Notes: generated from the sequence alone by a model not told the origin. A stretch of 7,801 nt of DNA from an uncultured Actinomycetes bacterium (GCA_903930035.1 CAIYXG010000547.1:1-7801); one strand, 5' to 3'; positions 1 to 6,713 are shown, numbered from the stretch's first letter. A program made the numbers and translations.

Positions 1-126
1 GCCCGGGCCGACCATCGCCTGGAGCGTGGCCCGCGGGTGGCGCAGGCCGGCCCACCAGCGCCGCGGGTCGACCACCCCGCGGCACGACTCGCGCAGGTCG
101 TCCCAGCCGATGCGCAGGTCGCTCAC
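1..126 (-). CDS. Partial gene, N-terminal 42 codons only; unidentified, probably transport-associated
   Basis: The reading frame opens with GTG at 126-124 and runs without a stop to the window edge, so only the N-terminus is visible: it begins MSDLRIGWDDLRESCRGVVD and continues with an Arg/Trp-rich segment (RRWWAGLRHPRAT). The GTG overlaps the TGA of the Liv-type permease gene in a GTGA junction, which implies translational coupling and membership of the same operon. The visible part is soluble and amphipathic, with no signal peptide or membrane segment. From position, a transporter partner is expected: a LivG/LivF-type ATPase or a major-facilitator protein. I recall actinobacterial Liv-type clusters with an MFS gene in this slot, but the visible residues do not prove either choice. 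The existence of the gene is well supported; its function is not. Confidence 0.6.
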   Translation of the reverse strand, partial: MSDLRIGWDDLRESCRGVVDPRRWWAGLRHPRATLQAMVGPG

Positions 127-2231
127 GGCACCGCCTCCCCGTGCCCAGCTCCGTGCACCTCGTCGTGCCCGTCGCCCTGCCCCGCGTCGTGGTCCGCGCC
201 CAGGTCCGCGGTCCGGTCGAGCGCCAGCGAGGTCACGCCGTGGCGGCGGGCCGCCCAGCGCAGGAACCGGTCGCGCAGGCCCCACAGCACGCCGCCGAGT
301 CCCTCGGGGAGCGCCAGCAGCACGACCAGCACGCCCGCCCCGGTGGCGAAGAACGACCAGGGTGCCGGCAGGAGCCACTGCGCGCCGCGCTGGAACAGCG
401 CGCCGACCGCCCCGCCGAGCAGCGTCGCCGGGCCGCCGATGACCGTGGCGACGAAGACCGAGATGCTCTCGTCCGCGCCGTAGGTGGTCGGCCGGAACGC
501 CGACTGGGCGAGCACCAGCACCACGCCGGCCACGGCGGCCACGGCGCCGGAGACGGCGAACGCCGTGAGCTTGGCCCGGGTGGGGCTGACCCCGAACGCG
601 GCCACGTTGGTCTCGTTGTCGCGGAGCGCCACCAGCACCCGGCCGGTGCGCGACCGGCGCAGGCCGCGCAGCAGCCACGCGACGACCGCCAGGACACCCA
701 GGCCCAGGTAGTAGATGCGCATCGGGCTGTCGATGCTGAACCGCCGCAGCACCAGGGGCCGGTCGAACGGGTCGACGGGGATCCACTGCCAGGCCCGGTT
801 GGAGAACACCCACTCCGACGCCGCCAGGGAGAGCGCGAGCGTGGTCACCGCCAGGTAGAGGCCCCGGAGCCGGAGGGCGGGCAGGCCCACCAGGACGGCC
901 ACCACGGCACCGACGGCCGCGGCGGCCAGCATGGCGACGAGCGGGTCCCAGCCCCGGTTCACCGTGCACCACGCACCGATCGCCGCACCCACCCCGACGA
1001 ACGTCATCTGGCCGAGCGAGACCTGTCCGGCCCAGCCGGTGAGCACCACGAGGGACAGCCCCACGACCATGAACGCCACGACGATCCCCAGCTTGATCTG
1101 GCCGTTCGTCCCCAGCAGGAGCGGGAGCAACAGCGCCGCCGCCACTGCGGCCGCACCGAGCCCACACGTCGCGGCGCGCACCTCGGGGAGCCGGGCCAGC
1201 ACGTCCGGCACGGGCCGGACGTCGCCCACCGACTGCCAGCTCGAGGACTCGTCGCGGTCCGCCCGCCGCGTCCCGCGCCGCTGGACCAGCAGGCCCGCCA
1301 CGACCAGGCCCGCCAGGATCGGGGCGAACACCACGACGTCGCCCGTGTTCCAGCGCACGCCCGACTCGAGCAGGCCGAGGGCCACGGCGGCGGCGCCCAC
1401 CGCCACGAAGTCGTCCATCCGCCCCAGGACGAACGCGGCGAGCGAGCGGGCCACGACGGCCAGGCCCAGCGCCGCGCCGAACGGCAGGGCCGCCACCCCG
1501 GCGGTCAGCACGACCGACACGTAGGCCAGCACCGTCACCAGGATCCACACCTGCGCCTCGAGCCGCCGAACGGGGATCCCCAGGCTGAGCGCCCGGTCGG
1601 AACGGTCGGCGGCGGCGCGCACCGCCATGCCGGTGCGGGTCCGCCCCAGGAGCAGTGCCACGGCGACGAGCGCCAGGGGGGCGACCACGACCGCGACCAG
1701 GTCGGAGGCGTCGAACACCACGCCCCCGAACGACCACGACCACTCGAACGGCGGCGGCAGCGTGCGCACGGCCGGACCCAGGCCCCAGGCCCGCGGCAGC
1801 AGGAGCGTGCAGAAGCCCAGCACCTGCGAGAGCCCCAGCGTCGCGACCGTCAGCAGCAGGCGCGGCGCCCCGAAGAACCGGCGGACCACGACGACGTCCA
1901 CCAGCAGGCCCACGGCGACCGCGGCGGCCAGGCCCAGTGCCACGCCGGCCAGCCACGGGAGCCCGCCGGCGGTGACCAGCAGCACGGCGAGCGTGGCCGG
2001 GAACCCGCCCAGGTCGCCCTGGGCGAAGTTCAGGACGCGGTTGGACCGCCAGACCAGCACCAGGCCCACGGCGGCGAGGGAGCCGACCAGGCCGTAGACC
2101 AGCCCCGAGAGCCAGGCCCCGAGGGGCATGGGGAACGCCACGAGCTGGAGGAGCAGCACGACGGCGGCCGGCACGAGGCGGCGCGCCTGCCGGCGCACCC
2201 GTGACCGTCGCTCGATGCTCCCCCCGTGCAC
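123..2231 (-). CDS. Fused LivH-LivM branched-chain amino acid-type ABC transporter permease
   Basis: This is a 702-residue integral membrane protein joining the two permease halves of a Liv/HAAT-family ABC importer in one chain. The LivH half spans about 35-318 and has LNFAQGDLG (67-75) and the EAA-like coupling loop GMAVRAAADR...LGIPV (201-221). A charged linker, about 318-352, precedes the LivM half (about 355-665), which has LTGWAGQVSLGQ (397-408), RLRGLYLAVTTLAL (454-467), RVLVALRDNETNVAAFGV (531-548) and VIGGPATLLGG (597-607). The last 26 residues are a hydrophilic His/Asp/Gly-rich tail with four histidines, not typical of LivM. GTG 2231 is preferred because GGGGAG precedes it; in-frame GTG codons at 2261 (10 residues longer) and 2198 remain possible. 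No ATPase or substrate-binding protein is in view, so the partners lie downstream or elsewhere. The family is clear. The substrate is not: Liv-type systems also carry amides, urea and aromatic or aliphatic acids. Confidence 0.93.
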   Translation of the reverse strand: MHGGSIERRSRVRRQARRLVPAAVVLLLQLVAFPMPLGAWLSGLVYGLVGSLAAVGLVLVWRSNRVLNFAQGDLGGFPATLAVLLVTAGGLPWLAGVALGLAAAVAVGLLVDVVVVRRFFGAPRLLLTVATLGLSQVLGFCTLLLPRAWGLGPAVRTLPPPFEWSWSFGGVVFDASDLVAVVVAPLALVAVALLLGRTRTGMAVRAAADRSDRALSLGIPVRRLEAQVWILVTVLAYVSVVLTAGVAALPFGAALGLAVVARSLAAFVLGRMDDFVAVGAAAVALGLLESGVRWNTGDVVVFAPILAGLVVAGLLVQRRGTRRADRDESSSWQSVGDVRPVPDVLARLPEVRAATCGLGAAAVAAALLLPLLLGTNGQIKLGIVVAFMVVGLSLVVLTGWAGQVSLGQMTFVGVGAAIGAWCTVNRGWDPLVAMLAAAAVGAVVAVLVGLPALRLRGLYLAVTTLALSLAASEWVFSNRAWQWIPVDPFDRPLVLRRFSIDSPMRIYYLGLGVLAVVAWLLRGLRRSRTGRVLVALRDNETNVAAFGVSPTRAKLTAFAVSGAVAAVAGVVLVLAQSAFRPTTYGADESISVFVATVIGGPATLLGGAVGALFQRGAQWLLPAPWSFFATGAGVLVVLLALPEGLGGVLWGLRDRFLRWAARRHGVTSLALDRTADLGADHDAGQGDGHDEVHGAGHGEAVP

Positions 2232-2234
2232 TGT

Positions 2235-2240
2235 CTCCCC
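2235..2240 (-). promoter_or_regulatory. Possible ribosome binding site for the LivH-LivM gene
   Basis: GGGGAG on the minus strand lies three bases before GTG 2231. The spacing is short, but it is the only Shine-Dalgarno-like sequence adjacent to any candidate start. GTG 2261 has no purine-rich upstream tract, and GTG 2198 lies about 19 bases beyond its nearest GGGGGGAG. This motif decides the chosen start, but only weakly. Confidence 0.4.
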
Positions 2241-2286
2241 AGACCGTCGGCCCGGCGGCACCGGGCGTGGCGCGAACGTAGGCCGG

Positions 2287-3999
2287 TCAGCCGCTCCCGG
2301 CCAGACGCGCCAGCGAGCCCTCGGCGTACTGGGCGCGGCAGGCCGAGCGCTGGAGCTTGCCCGACGAGGTCTTGGGCACCGTGCCGGGCTCGACCAGCAC
2401 GACCTCCTTCGGCGGCACGCCGACCGACGAGGTCACGGCGCCGACGACCTCCCGCACCAGCGCCGCCGACCACTCCCCCACGTCGGCGCCGTCCTCCGAC
2501 GGCGGCCGGGCCTCGGCCACCACGACGACGTGCTGCGCGCCGTGACGGCCGTCGACGCCGAAGGCGACGACGTTGCCGGCCCGGACCCCGTCCACCTCGC
2601 CGACCGCCTTCTCGACGTCCTGCGGGTAGACGTTGCGGCCGCCCACGATCATGACGTCCTTGATCCGCCCGCACACCACCAGCTCGCCGTCGAGCAGGTA
2701 GGCGAGGTCGCCGGTGTGCAGCCAGCCGTCGACGAGCAGCTCGGCCGTGGCCTCGGGCTGGCGGTAGTAGCCGGCCGTCAGCGAGTTGCCGGCCAGGTGC
2801 AGCTCGCCCACCTCCCGCGCGGCGCAGGGCGCACCCGTCTCGACGTCCACCACCCGCAGCTCCAGGCCCTCGACCGGGCCGCCCAGCACCGCCAGCTCGA
2901 CGGCGCCCTCGGCCCCGGCCTCCACGGGCACGGCCCGCTGGTCGGCCTCCAGGGCGTGACGGTCGACCACGTCGGTCCGCAGCCCGCGCATCCGGGGCGG
3001 GAACGTGCCGGCGATGCAGATCTCGGCCATGCCGAACGCCGGGAACGCACAGCGCGGGTCCATCCCGTGGCGGGCCGCCGCGTCCAGGAACCCCCGGAAG
3101 ACCTCGGCGTCGACGGGCTCGGCCCCCGACAGCAGGATCTCCACCTTGGACAGGTCGAGGGGGTCCTGCGCCCGGCGCAGCGCCCGGGCGCCCAGCGCGT
3201 AGGAGAAGTTGGGACCGGCGGTGATGGTGCCGCCGAAGTCGGAGAGCCAGCGGAACCAGCGCAGCGGCCGGGCCAGGAAGTCCTGCGGCGCCCCCTGGAC
3301 GAGCGAGCAGCCCCCGGTCATGGGCACGCAGAGCAGCCCGATCAGCCCCATGTCGTGGTAGAGCGGGAGCCACGACACCACCGTGTCGCCGGCGGTCATC
3401 GAGGCCGCCCGCCACGCGCCGTCCAGGTTGTGGCAGATGTTGCGGTGCTGGAGCATCACGCCCTTGGGCTCCGACGTGGACCCGGAGGTGAACTGCAGGA
3501 GCGCCAGCGCGTCGGGGTCGTCGGCCGGCCGGCGCCAGTCGTCCGCCCCCACGCCGTCCTCGCCGCACAGGACGTCGAGCCCGACGAACGGCGGGTCGCC
3601 GGCCTCCGGGACGATGAACGGGGCGAGCTCGGGGTCGAGCAGCACCATGCGGGCGTCGGACCGCAGGACCCGCTGGCGGGTCTGCGCGACGAACTGCTCG
3701 AGCGAGGCCATGCGCATGGGCAGCGGCATGGTCACCAGCACGGCGCCGGCCAGCCAGACGCCCTGGATGGCGGCGACGAGGTGGCGCGACGTGGGTCCGA
3801 CCAGCGCCACGTGGTCGCCCGGCGCGACCCCCATCGCCTGGAGCCGGGCCGCCACGGCGCGGGCCTGCGCGTGCAGGACGTCCCAGCCGACCGTCTCGTG
3901 CTCGTCGGCGGCCACGAACGTGACGGTGCCGACGTCTGCGGCGGCCACCTGCTCGATACGGGAGACCAGTGACAGTGCCGAGGACGGTGCAGGGCTCAC
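2287..3999 (-). CDS. AMP-forming acyl-activating enzyme (fatty-acyl-AMP ligase / acyl-CoA synthetase class)
   Basis: This 570-residue adenylate-forming enzyme activates a carboxylic acid with ATP to an acyl-adenylate, then passes it to CoA or to a carrier protein. Visible core motifs are the phosphate loop FTSGSTSEPKG (170-180), LPLYHDMGLIG (211-221), GPNFSYAL (262-269), FGMAE (322-326), GWLHTGDLAYL (425-435), GRIKDVMIVGGRNVYPQDVE (444-463) and the C-terminal catalytic-lysine motif PKTSSGK, with Lys548. The YHDMGLIG and GRNVYPQDVE motifs, the long segment between FGMAE and GGPVEGLELRVVD (with LRTDVVDRHAL at 340-350), and the length all resemble fatty-acyl-AMP ligases more than classical FadD. 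A CoA-forming activity cannot be excluded. No carrier-protein or polyketide synthase domain is visible. Start GTG 3999 overlaps the leuS stop (GTGA), so translation is probably coupled to leuS; no strong separate ribosome site is seen. The same frame stays open far upstream through leuS, but that extension is an out-of-frame shadow. Cytoplasmic, with no signal peptide. Confidence 0.92.
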   Translation of the reverse strand: MSPAPSSALSLVSRIEQVAAADVGTVTFVAADEHETVGWDVLHAQARAVAARLQAMGVAPGDHVALVGPTSRHLVAAIQGVWLAGAVLVTMPLPMRMASLEQFVAQTRQRVLRSDARMVLLDPELAPFIVPEAGDPPFVGLDVLCGEDGVGADDWRRPADDPDALALLQFTSGSTSEPKGVMLQHRNICHNLDGAWRAASMTAGDTVVSWLPLYHDMGLIGLLCVPMTGGCSLVQGAPQDFLARPLRWFRWLSDFGGTITAGPNFSYALGARALRRAQDPLDLSKVEILLSGAEPVDAEVFRGFLDAAARHGMDPRCAFPAFGMAEICIAGTFPPRMRGLRTDVVDRHALEADQRAVPVEAGAEGAVELAVLGGPVEGLELRVVDVETGAPCAAREVGELHLAGNSLTAGYYRQPEATAELLVDGWLHTGDLAYLLDGELVVCGRIKDVMIVGGRNVYPQDVEKAVGEVDGVRAGNVVAFGVDGRHGAQHVVVVAEARPPSEDGADVGEWSAALVREVVGAVTSSVGVPPKEVVLVEPGTVPKTSSGKLQRSACRAQYAEGSLARLAGSG

Positions 4000-6497
4000 G
4001 GCACCAAGTTCACCAGTTTCGGCGGGCGGACGATGACCTTTCGGGGCTCGCCGTCCAGGAACGCCTGCACCTTCTCCGACGCCAGCGCCGCGGCGGTGCA
4101 GGTCGCCTCGTCGGCGTCGGCGGCCACCTCGAGCCGGTCGCGCACCTTGCCGGCCACCTGCACGACCAGGGTGACGGTGTCCTCGACCAGCAGGGCCGGG
4201 TCGGCCACGGGCCAGGGCTGCTCGTGGACGTGGCCGCCGTCGTGGCGCCGCGCCCACAGCTCCGCGGTCATGTGCGGGCAGGCCGGCGCCAGCAGGCGTA
4301 GCAGGGTGTCGGTGGCGAACCCGACCGTGGCCCGGTGCCCGCCCGCCTCGGACCGCAGCGACCGCTGCAGCTCGTTGGTGTAGGCCATGAAACGGGCGAC
4401 GGCGACGTGGTACGACCACCGGTCGAACGACTCGGTCACGTCGGCCACGAGCCGGTGCGTGGCCCGCAGCAGCGCCGTGTCCTCCGCGGTCTCGGGACCG
4501 TCGCGCAGGGCCGCCTCGAACTCCCCGCCCGGCACGGCGACGCGCCAGACGCGCTGGAGGAACCGCGCGCAGCCCTCCAGGCCGACGTCCTCCCAGTCGA
4601 CGTCCTCCTCGGGCGGCTTCACGGCCAGGTGGGCGAGCCGGAGCGTGTCGGCCCCGAGCGTGTCGATGATCTCCTCGGGCGCCACCAGGTTGCCCTTCGA
4701 CTTCGACATCTTGGTGCCGGCCAGCCGGATCATGCCCTGGGTGAACAGCCGCTGGAACGGCTCGCGCAGGCCGGCCGGGGCCACCCCCAGGTCGGCCAGG
4801 GCCTTGGTGAAGAACCGGGCGTACATGAGGTGCAGCACGGCGTGCTCGGCGCCGCCGATGTACTGGTCCACCGGCATCCACCGCTCGACGCGGTCCTGCC
4901 GGAACGGGGCCTCGTCCGACCACGGGTCGCAGAAGCGCAGGAAGTACCAGGACGAGTCGACGAACGTGTCCATCGTGTCGGTCTCCCGGCGGGCCGGGCC
5001 GCCGCAGGACGGGCACGTCGTGTGCAGGAACTCCGGGCTCGACAGCAGCGGCGACTGCCCGGTCGGGGTGAACTCGACGTCGTCGGGGGCCACCACCGGG
5101 AGCTGGTCGGCCGGCACGGGCACGATCCCGTCGGTGTCGCAGTAGACGACCGGGATCGGGCAGCCCCAGAACCGCTGGCGGGACAGGAGCCAGTCGCGGA
5201 GGCGGAAGTTGACCTTGCGCTCCCCCGCCCCCTGCTCGACCAGCCAGTCGATGGCCGCCGCCTTGGCGGTCGGGACGTCCATGCCGTCCAGGAAGCCGGA
5301 GTTCTTGTGGACCCCGTCGCCCGGGTAGGCCTCGCCGTCCCAGCCCTCGGGGCGGGTGACGGTCTCCACGACCGGGATGCCGAACGCCGTCGCAAAGTCC
5401 CAGTCCCGCTGGTCCTCGCCCGGCACGGCCATGACGGCGCCGGTGCCGTAGGTGGCCAGCACGTAGTCGGCCAGGTAGACGGGCACCGGCTGCCCCGTGA
5501 ACGGGTTGCGGGCGAACGCGCCGGTGGCGCAGCCGCGGGTGGCGAGCGGCCGGTCGGTCGAGAGGCGGTCGATCTCCGAGGTGTTCCGGGCCTGCTCCAC
5601 GAACGCCTCGACCGCCGCGCGCCGGTCGTCGGTCGTGAGCTGCGGCACCAGCGGGTGCTCGGGGGCCAGCACGCAGAAGGTCATGCCGAAGCTGGTGTCG
5701 GGACGCGTCGTGAAGACGTCGAACGAGAGGCCCTCGGGGTGCGCGGCACCGTCGGCACCGACCACCGCCATCGTGAACTGGGCGCCCTCGGACCGGCCGA
5801 TCCAGTTGCGCTGCTGCGTCACGACGCGGTCCGGCCAGTCCAGGCCCTCCAGGTCGTCGAGCAGCTGCTGCGCGTAGTCGGTGATCCGGAAGTACCACTG
5901 CTCCAGGTCCCGCCGCTCCACCAGGTCGCCGGACCGCTCGCACGCGCCGTCGACGACCTGCTCGTTGGCCAGCACGGTCTGGCAGCCCGGGCACCAGTTC
6001 ACGGGGGCGGCCTTGCGGTAGGCCAGGCCGGCCTCCAGGAACTTCAGGAAGATCCACTGGGTCCAGCGGATGTACTCGGGGTCGTGCGAGCGGACCTCGC
6101 GCCGCCAGTCGTAGACCCCGCCGATCCGGGTGATCGAGCTGCGGAGCATCTCGATGCGCTCGTCGGTGTAGGGACGCGGGTGCACCCCGGTCTTGATCGC
6201 CGCGTTCTCGGCGGGGAGGCCGAACGAGTCGAACCCCATGGGCGACAGCACGGCGTCGCCCCGCATGGTCCGGTAGCGGGTCAGCAGGTCCCCGAAGGTG
6301 TAGTTGCGCACGTGGCCCATGTGGGCGTTGCCCGAGGGGTACGGGTACATGCACAGCACGTAGTAGGGCGGGCGGGGGTCGTCGTCGTCGACCTCGTAGG
6401 TCCGGTGCTCCCGCCAGTAGTCCTGCCAGTAGGGCTCGATCTCGGTCGGCCGGTAGCCGTGGTCGGTCTCGGGGTCGCCCGCCGGGGAGTCAGACAT
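3996..6497 (-). CDS. leuS: Leucine--tRNA ligase (LeuRS)
   Basis: This 833-residue class I synthetase charges tRNA-Leu with leucine in the cytoplasm. The catalytic domain has the HIGH-type motif PYPSGNAHMGH (52-62) and the nucleotide-binding KMSKSKGN (596-603). The inserted CP1 editing domain shows TTRPDTSFGMTF (263-274) and GTGAVMAVPGEDQRDWDF (351-368), the signatures of the pocket that hydrolyses mischarged tRNA; where many LeuRS have His before the DQRD segment, this one has Glu361. Cysteine pairs CPGC (169-172) and CPSC (495-498) look like zinc-knuckle remnants. FVDSSWYFLRF (512-522), the anticodon-binding helices and a C-terminal VTLVVQVAGKVRDRL segment (775-789) are all present, so the gene is complete and bacterial-type, slightly shorter than E. 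coli LeuRS (860). ATG 6497 is chosen because the conserved sequence begins soon after it and TACGAT lies eight bases upstream; an ATG at 6557 would add 20 unconserved-looking residues. It is first in the string that continues into the acyl-activating enzyme. Confidence 0.98.
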   Translation of the reverse strand: MSDSPAGDPETDHGYRPTEIEPYWQDYWREHRTYEVDDDDPRPPYYVLCMYPYPSGNAHMGHVRNYTFGDLLTRYRTMRGDAVLSPMGFDSFGLPAENAAIKTGVHPRPYTDERIEMLRSSITRIGGVYDWRREVRSHDPEYIRWTQWIFLKFLEAGLAYRKAAPVNWCPGCQTVLANEQVVDGACERSGDLVERRDLEQWYFRITDYAQQLLDDLEGLDWPDRVVTQQRNWIGRSEGAQFTMAVVGADGAAHPEGLSFDVFTTRPDTSFGMTFCVLAPEHPLVPQLTTDDRRAAVEAFVEQARNTSEIDRLSTDRPLATRGCATGAFARNPFTGQPVPVYLADYVLATYGTGAVMAVPGEDQRDWDFATAFGIPVVETVTRPEGWDGEAYPGDGVHKNSGFLDGMDVPTAKAAAIDWLVEQGAGERKVNFRLRDWLLSRQRFWGCPIPVVYCDTDGIVPVPADQLPVVAPDDVEFTPTGQSPLLSSPEFLHTTCPSCGGPARRETDTMDTFVDSSWYFLRFCDPWSDEAPFRQDRVERWMPVDQYIGGAEHAVLHLMYARFFTKALADLGVAPAGLREPFQRLFTQGMIRLAGTKMSKSKGNLVAPEEIIDTLGADTLRLAHLAVKPPEEDVDWEDVGLEGCARFLQRVWRVAVPGGEFEAALRDGPETAEDTALLRATHRLVADVTESFDRWSYHVAVARFMAYTNELQRSLRSEAGGHRATVGFATDTLLRLLAPACPHMTAELWARRHDGGHVHEQPWPVADPALLVEDTVTLVVQVAGKVRDRLEVAADADEATCTAAALASEKVQAFLDGEPRKVIVRPPKLVNLVP

Positions 6498-6505
6498 AGG
6501 GCGGC

Positions 6506-6511
6506 ATCGTA
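6506..6511 (-). promoter_or_regulatory. Candidate -10 element for leuS, placed for a leaderless mRNA
   Basis: TACGAT on the minus strand fits the TAnnnT pattern of actinobacterial -10 boxes. It is followed by eight bases (GCCGCCCT) and then the leuS ATG, so transcription would be expected to start at or within a base or two of the A of the ATG. No Shine-Dalgarno sequence is present between them, in agreement with a leaderless transcript. A convincing -35 box is not visible at 16-19 bp. Leaderless mRNAs are common in Actinomycetota; the assignment here is inference from spacing. Confidence 0.5.
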
Positions 6512-6546
6512 CCGACGGGGCACCGTCCCCACGGAACTGCACGCAG

Positions 6547-6595
6547 GCCCCGACCATCTTGCGACGGGGTGGGGCGCGGCCACTATGGTCGGGGC
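6547..6595. repeat. Perfect 11-bp inverted repeat bracketing the tRNA-Ala promoter
   Basis: GCCCCGACCAT at 6547-6557 and its exact reverse complement ATGGTCGGGGC at 6585-6595 are separated by 27 bases. The left arm ends directly before the TTGCGA (-35-like) hexamer. The right arm covers the -10-like bases and the expected transcription start of the tRNA. The symmetry is seen directly; an operator, factor-binding or structural role is inference. Confidence 0.6.
6559..6589 (+). promoter_or_regulatory. Candidate promoter of tRNA-Ala
   Basis: TTGCGA at 6559-6564 matches four of six positions of the TTGACA -35 consensus. Downstream are CACTAT (6581-6586, spacer 16) and the overlapping TATGGT (6584-6589, spacer 19), which matches four of six -10 positions. 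Either would start transcription a few bases before the tRNA 5' end at 6601, leaving a very short leader for RNase P to remove. The GGGGC block just after the -10 would resemble a GC-rich discriminator, a trait of stringently controlled stable-RNA promoters; that last point is inference. Confidence 0.45.
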
Positions 6596-6600
6596 TTCCC

Positions 6601-6673
6601 GGGGCCGTAGCTCAGTTGGGAGAGCGCTTCCATGGCATGGAAGAGGTCGTGGGTTCAATTCCCATCGGCTCCA
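6601..6673 (+). tRNA. tRNA-Ala (anticodon GGC)
   Basis: The 73-nt sequence folds into a full cloverleaf. The acceptor stem is GGGGCCG (6601-6607) with CGGCTCC (6666-6672), discriminator A6673. The D arm is GCTC/GAGC. The anticodon stem is CTTCC/GGAAG around loop ATGGCAT, with anticodon GGC at 6634-6636. The variable loop is AGGTC, and the T arm is GTGGG-TTCAATT-CCCAT. The acceptor stem contains the G3:U70 wobble pair, the principal alanine identity element recognised by AlaRS, which confirms the specificity independently of the anticodon. Loop bases 32 and 38 are A and U, a conserved trait of bacterial tRNA-Ala(GGC) known to tune decoding accuracy. The terminal CCA is not encoded (the bases after the discriminator are CCC), so it must be added by CCA-adding enzyme. 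It reads GCC and GCU; GCC is heavily used in the neighbouring genes. It is transcribed divergently from leuS. Confidence 0.98.
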
Positions 6674-6683
6674 CCCGGAACCT

Positions 6684-6713
6684 CAAGGCCCCGGCCGTCT
6701 GGCCGGGGCCTTG
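6684..6713. terminator. Bidirectional hairpin terminator between tRNA-Ala and the convergent acyltransferase gene
   Basis: CAAGGCCCCGGCC at 6684-6696 and GGCCGGGGCCTTG at 6701-6713 form a perfect 13-bp stem with a GTCT loop. It starts 10 bases after the tRNA and ends 15 bases before the stop codon of the opposing gene, so it can serve both strands. There is no long U tract on either side, as is common for high-GC actinobacterial terminators; termination efficiency is therefore inferred from stem strength and position. Confidence 0.85.

Noticed and set aside
141..2204. A 687-codon plus-strand open frame antisense to the permease gene
   Set aside because: It encodes a low-complexity His/Gln/Arg/Pro-rich product with no recognisable domain, the usual mirror image of a GC-rich membrane protein gene.
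2275..2280. TACGTT on the minus strand as an internal promoter for the permease gene
   Set aside because: It fits TAnnnT, but no -35 box is visible at 16-19 bp and the gene lies in a tightly packed string, so a separate promoter is not supported.
2030..3568. A 512-codon minus-strand frame overlapping the ligase and permease genes
   Set aside because: It is an Arg-rich shifted reading of two genes whose correct frames are clear; there is no evidence of a frameshift in either.
2128..3972. A 614-codon plus-strand open frame antisense to the acyl-activating enzyme
   Set aside because: The composition is Arg/Gly/His/Ala-rich without motifs, while the opposite strand shows every motif of an adenylate-forming enzyme.
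4000..6354. An upstream continuation of the acyl-activating enzyme frame through leuS, giving one 1355-codon frame
   Set aside because: The extra part is an Arg/Gly/Pro-rich out-of-frame reading of leuS; homology begins only after GTG 3999.
6498..6600. A T-box riboswitch or leader peptide controlling leuS
   Set aside because: The 103-bp gap to the tRNA has no T-box-like sequence, no specifier hairpin and no Leu-rich short frame before ATG 6497.
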